Shown here piece by piece: positions 12,463 to 13,565 of a DNA stretch of 13,565 nt. A program made the position numbers and the translations under genes. Source of the stretch: Clostridium sp. (lineage in GTDB: Bacteria > Bacillota > Clostridia > Lachnospirales > Lachnospiraceae). The notes under the pieces were generated by a model. The model saw only the letters and a program-made list of their open reading frames with translations. It had not been told where the DNA came from and did no database searches. Each line of letters starts with the position of its first letter. Position 1 is the stretch's first letter. The stretch is from the NCBI GenBank assembly GCA_023664325.1, contig JAMPFS010000064.1:1-13565 (forward strand). Direction: 5' to 3'.

Positions 12463-12471
12463 TGATATACT
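12463..12471 (+). promoter_or_regulatory. Toxin 2 promoter (extended -10)
   Basis: TG-A-TATACT, identical to copy 1. Transcription should begin near 12478, at a GTTGTC/GGCAAC stem (12478-12483 with 12496-12501). Confidence 0.6.
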
Positions 12472-12517
12472 GTTTTTGTTGTCCTACCGATACCTGGCAA
12501 CGGGAGGAGGTGTCATC

Positions 12518-12616
12518 ATGGAAGTTATCATTGCTTTTTTGGTCGCTGTTGCGGCTGGTGTAGCTTGTCACTACATCATCAAATGGTTAGATGGCGGTCA
12601 TAAGGACAACAAATAA
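12518..12616 (+). CDS. Fst-like type I toxin, 32-residue membrane peptide (copy 2)
   Basis: MEVIIAFLVAVAAGVACHYI then IKWLDGG and a polar tail ending KDNK. One hydrophobic helix is followed by KWLDG, homologous to copy 1 at the same length. The Shine-Dalgarno is GGGAGGAGG. It has the same promoter, leader stem, downstream bidirectional hairpin and convergent RNA promoter as copy 1. Its direct repeats have a different sequence, so its antitoxin should be specific. The two toxins differ at about half of their residues, with hydrophobicity kept. Confidence 0.75.
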   Translation: MEVIIAFLVAVAAGVACHYIIKWLDGGHKDNK

Positions 12617-12639
12617 CCTACTGGGTGCTTTGCCAGTAT

Positions 12640-12730
12640 AAAAAGAAAAGAAGAATCCCCGGACTGTACGCTACTACGGTTCGGGGATTCGTTTCTTCGT
12701 CCTCATGGACTTATCATTGCTTTTTGTCTG
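12640..12730 (-). ncRNA. Antisense RNA, candidate antitoxin of type I module 2
   Basis: Predicted from the promoter 12737-12765 to the hairpin 12653-12690, about 85-90 nt. Its 5' part is complementary to the toxin 2 start region through the two direct repeats. Ends are estimated. Confidence 0.7.
12653..12690. terminator. Shared terminator of toxin-antitoxin 2
   Basis: GAATCCCCG (12653-12661) pairs with CGGGGATTC (12682-12690). T-rich sequence follows on minus (TTCTTTTCTTTTTA) and more weakly on plus (GTTTCTTC). The loop is larger than in copy 1. Confidence 0.7.
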
Positions 12731-12736
12731 ATTGAC

Positions 12737-12765
12737 ATTATAGCATACGTTTTTTTCCTTTGCAA
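12737..12765 (-). promoter_or_regulatory. Promoter of antisense RNA 2
   Basis: Minus-strand -35 TTGCAA (12765-12760), 17-base spacer, -10 TATAAT (12742-12737), as in copy 1. Confidence 0.85.
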
Positions 12766-12783
12766 TATTCATTTTGAAAGTAA

Positions 12784-12811
12784 AAAGGGAAGTTTTGCTA
12801 TTCTTCCCTTT
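12784..12811 (-). terminator. Terminator of the parB-like 2 operon
   Basis: AAAGGGAAG (12784-12792) pairs with CTTCCCTTT (12803-12811), loop 10. On minus CTTCCC is followed by five T. Module 1 lacks this hairpin. Confidence 0.75.
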
Positions 12812-12812
12812 G

Positions 12813-12861
12813 TCTACTATCCACTATTTACAATCCATTATAGATTATCTACAATCTACTT
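12813..12861. repeat. Seven tandem heptads downstream of parB-like 2 (candidate centromere)
   Basis: Contiguous units on plus: TCTACTA, TCCACTA, TTTACAA, TCCATTA, TAGATTA, TCTACAA, TCTACTT. The last unit includes the stop codon of the ParB-like gene. Contiguous 7-bp repeats are the known type of site for the ribbon-helix-helix protein omega of pSM19035, though that core differs (WATCACW). Confidence 0.75.
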
Positions 12862-13452
12862 TTGATTTCTTTGTATTTCGGCGGCTTTCTTTTTCAAGTC
12901 ATATACTGCTTGCTGGTCTGCGGTCAGTTCGTGATTGCTTATATATTCATCAATGGCAGCAGTCCATAATGTGCCTATATCCTTTGTTCCGATTGTTTCA
13001 GCGTACAATTTCCAGTTTTCTATTTTGCTTTGCTCTGCCCGGAAAGAAAAGGTTTGCTTTTCTGCCCTTGTATTTGCCTTTTCCTCGGCTTTTTCTTCTG
13101 CTGGTGTAGGAATTTCCGTTTGTGGCGGTTCGGGGGCTGTTTGGGGCTTCTGCGTGGTCTGTGGCGTGTCTTTTACTTCCTGCGGCGTTCCTTTTAATCG
13201 TTCCGGCTCTTTTTCTTTCAGTTCAGCTATTACATGGCTTGCCCATGTCTTTTCATGCCCTACTGCTTCACTTGCTTCTGTTTGGTTTTTCCCTTGTCTT
13301 AATAGTTCAAGAAATGCGTCTATGTCTTGTTGTCGCTTTTCCGTTCTTTTCCTTGTGGTCTGCTCCGGCTCCGGCTTGTTTTCGTCTGCCGATGATATAA
13401 ATTTGTTTACGCTTGCCCCTGCAGCTTGGTCTAATCTGTTTCTACTTGCCAT
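12856..13452 (-). CDS. ParB-like centromere-binding protein, copy 2
   Basis: 198 residues. The N-terminus MASRNRLDQAAGAS and the linker DTPQTTQKPQTAPEP are shared with copy 1. The middle domain is different: an HTH-like RQGKNQTEASEAVGHEKTWA replaces the one in copy 1. The C-terminus, TFSFRAEQSKIENWKLYAET, is again ribbon-helix-helix-like, followed by a longer charged tail. Located 3 bases after a second parA, with the same GAGGG ribosome site. A heptad array abuts the stop codon. Probably the partner of the ParA entering at the right edge. Confidence 0.75.
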   Translation of the reverse strand: MASRNRLDQAAGASVNKFISSADENKPEPEQTTRKRTEKRQQDIDAFLELLRQGKNQTEASEAVGHEKTWASHVIAELKEKEPERLKGTPQEVKDTPQTTQKPQTAPEPPQTEIPTPAEEKAEEKANTRAEKQTFSFRAEQSKIENWKLYAETIGTKDIGTLWTAAIDEYISNHELTADQQAVYDLKKKAAEIQRNQK

Positions 13453-13455
13453 TTT

Positions 13456-13565
13456 CTAACCCTCACTTTCTAAAAATTCTTTCAAAAATGCTTTGTAGTC
13501 CTGCGTTACCCCGGCTTTTGCCGATTCTGCGAAAATATCACTTTGCAATATTTGGCTTTCCTGAA
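13456..13565 (-). CDS. parA: ParA/Soj-family partition ATPase, copy 2 (C-terminal fragment, cut by window edge)
   Basis: The last 36 codons of a second parA, ending LESEG with stop TAG (copy 1 ends TAA). The 110 bases visible differ from copy 1 at two positions only, one of them in the stop codon. The catalytic part lies outside the window, so it is unknown whether the gene is intact. Confidence 0.85.
   Translation of the reverse strand, partial: QESQILQSDIFAESAKAGVTQDYKAFLKEFLESEG

Larger units (their letters stand above)
12516..12725. repeat. Paired direct repeats DRa/DRb of toxin-antitoxin 2
   Basis: TCATGGA is at 12516-12522, over the start codon, and at 12703-12709. TTATCATTGCTTTTT is at 12525-12539 and at 12711-12725. 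The layout matches copy 1 but the sequence does not, so each antitoxin matches only its own toxin. Confidence 0.8.

Noticed and set aside
12209..12571. Minus-strand frame of 120 residues over iterons and toxin 2 leader
   Set aside because: It translates repeats and terminators and has no protein-like pattern or ribosome site.
1..13565. Window as a complete circular plasmid with overlapping ends
   Set aside because: The end repeats the region near 1021-1137, but the flanking ParB-like and TA sequences differ, so it is a true second copy and not a circular overlap.

Overview
The window looks like part of a low-GC Gram-positive (Clostridia, probably Lachnospiraceae-type gut bacterium) plasmid or plasmid-like element. 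The reasons are a replication initiator with a DUF6017-like tail, four 23-bp-phased iterons, ParA partition genes, a serine resolvase, a DUF5348 protein, canonical sigma-A-like promoters and strong GAGG-type Shine-Dalgarno sites. Host and plasmid status are inferences. Nearly all genes lie on the minus strand. No tRNA, rRNA, IS element, CRISPR array, conjugation gene or phage structural gene was found.

Layout. (1) 1-1787 and 12400-13565 are two copies of one stability module. In minus-strand order it is parA, a ParB-like gene, a short array of phased repeats, then a convergent small-RNA promoter and a plus-strand gene for a 32-residue membrane peptide. The peptide gene and its convergent antisense RNA share a bidirectional terminator and two direct repeats, which is the layout of the Fst/par type I toxin-antitoxin of pAD1. 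parA is almost identical in the two copies (2 differences in the 110 bases available). The ParB-like proteins, repeat arrays and toxin/antitoxin repeats have diverged. (2) 1793-2906 holds a DUF5348 gene, two tiny ORFs joined by a 9-G tract, an array of eight heptads at a promoter, and a candidate plus-strand small RNA. (3) 2904-4930 holds a complete sigma-70-like factor, with heptads upstream, and a serine resolvase. (4) 4933-9488 reads, in transcription order, as a tiny ORF, an AEP/CHC2-type primase, an HNH nuclease, a PC4/YdbC-like ssDNA-binding protein, a TerS-like DNA-packaging protein and four small unknown genes. (5) 9532-10737 is the only large plus-strand gene, a Cys4 zinc-ribbon protein with a 26-residue leader. 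Its promoter faces the primase-operon promoter. (6) 10738-12400 holds the replication initiator, a 50-residue ribbon-helix-helix protein with a palindromic operator in its promoter, and the iterons.

How it may work together (inference): RepA acts at the iterons, the ribbon-helix-helix protein limits initiator expression, ParA and the ParB-like proteins act on the phased repeats, the resolvase clears multimers and the two type I modules kill plasmid-free cells. The same TCTACAA-type heptads occur beside parB2, at the promoter of the DUF5348-parA1-parB1 operon and upstream of the sigma gene. One ribbon-helix-helix ParB-like protein might therefore act both as centromere binder and as plasmid-wide regulator, like omega of pSM19035. 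The primase/HNH/TerS-like block suggests a phage-like or phage-satellite ancestry for the central part.
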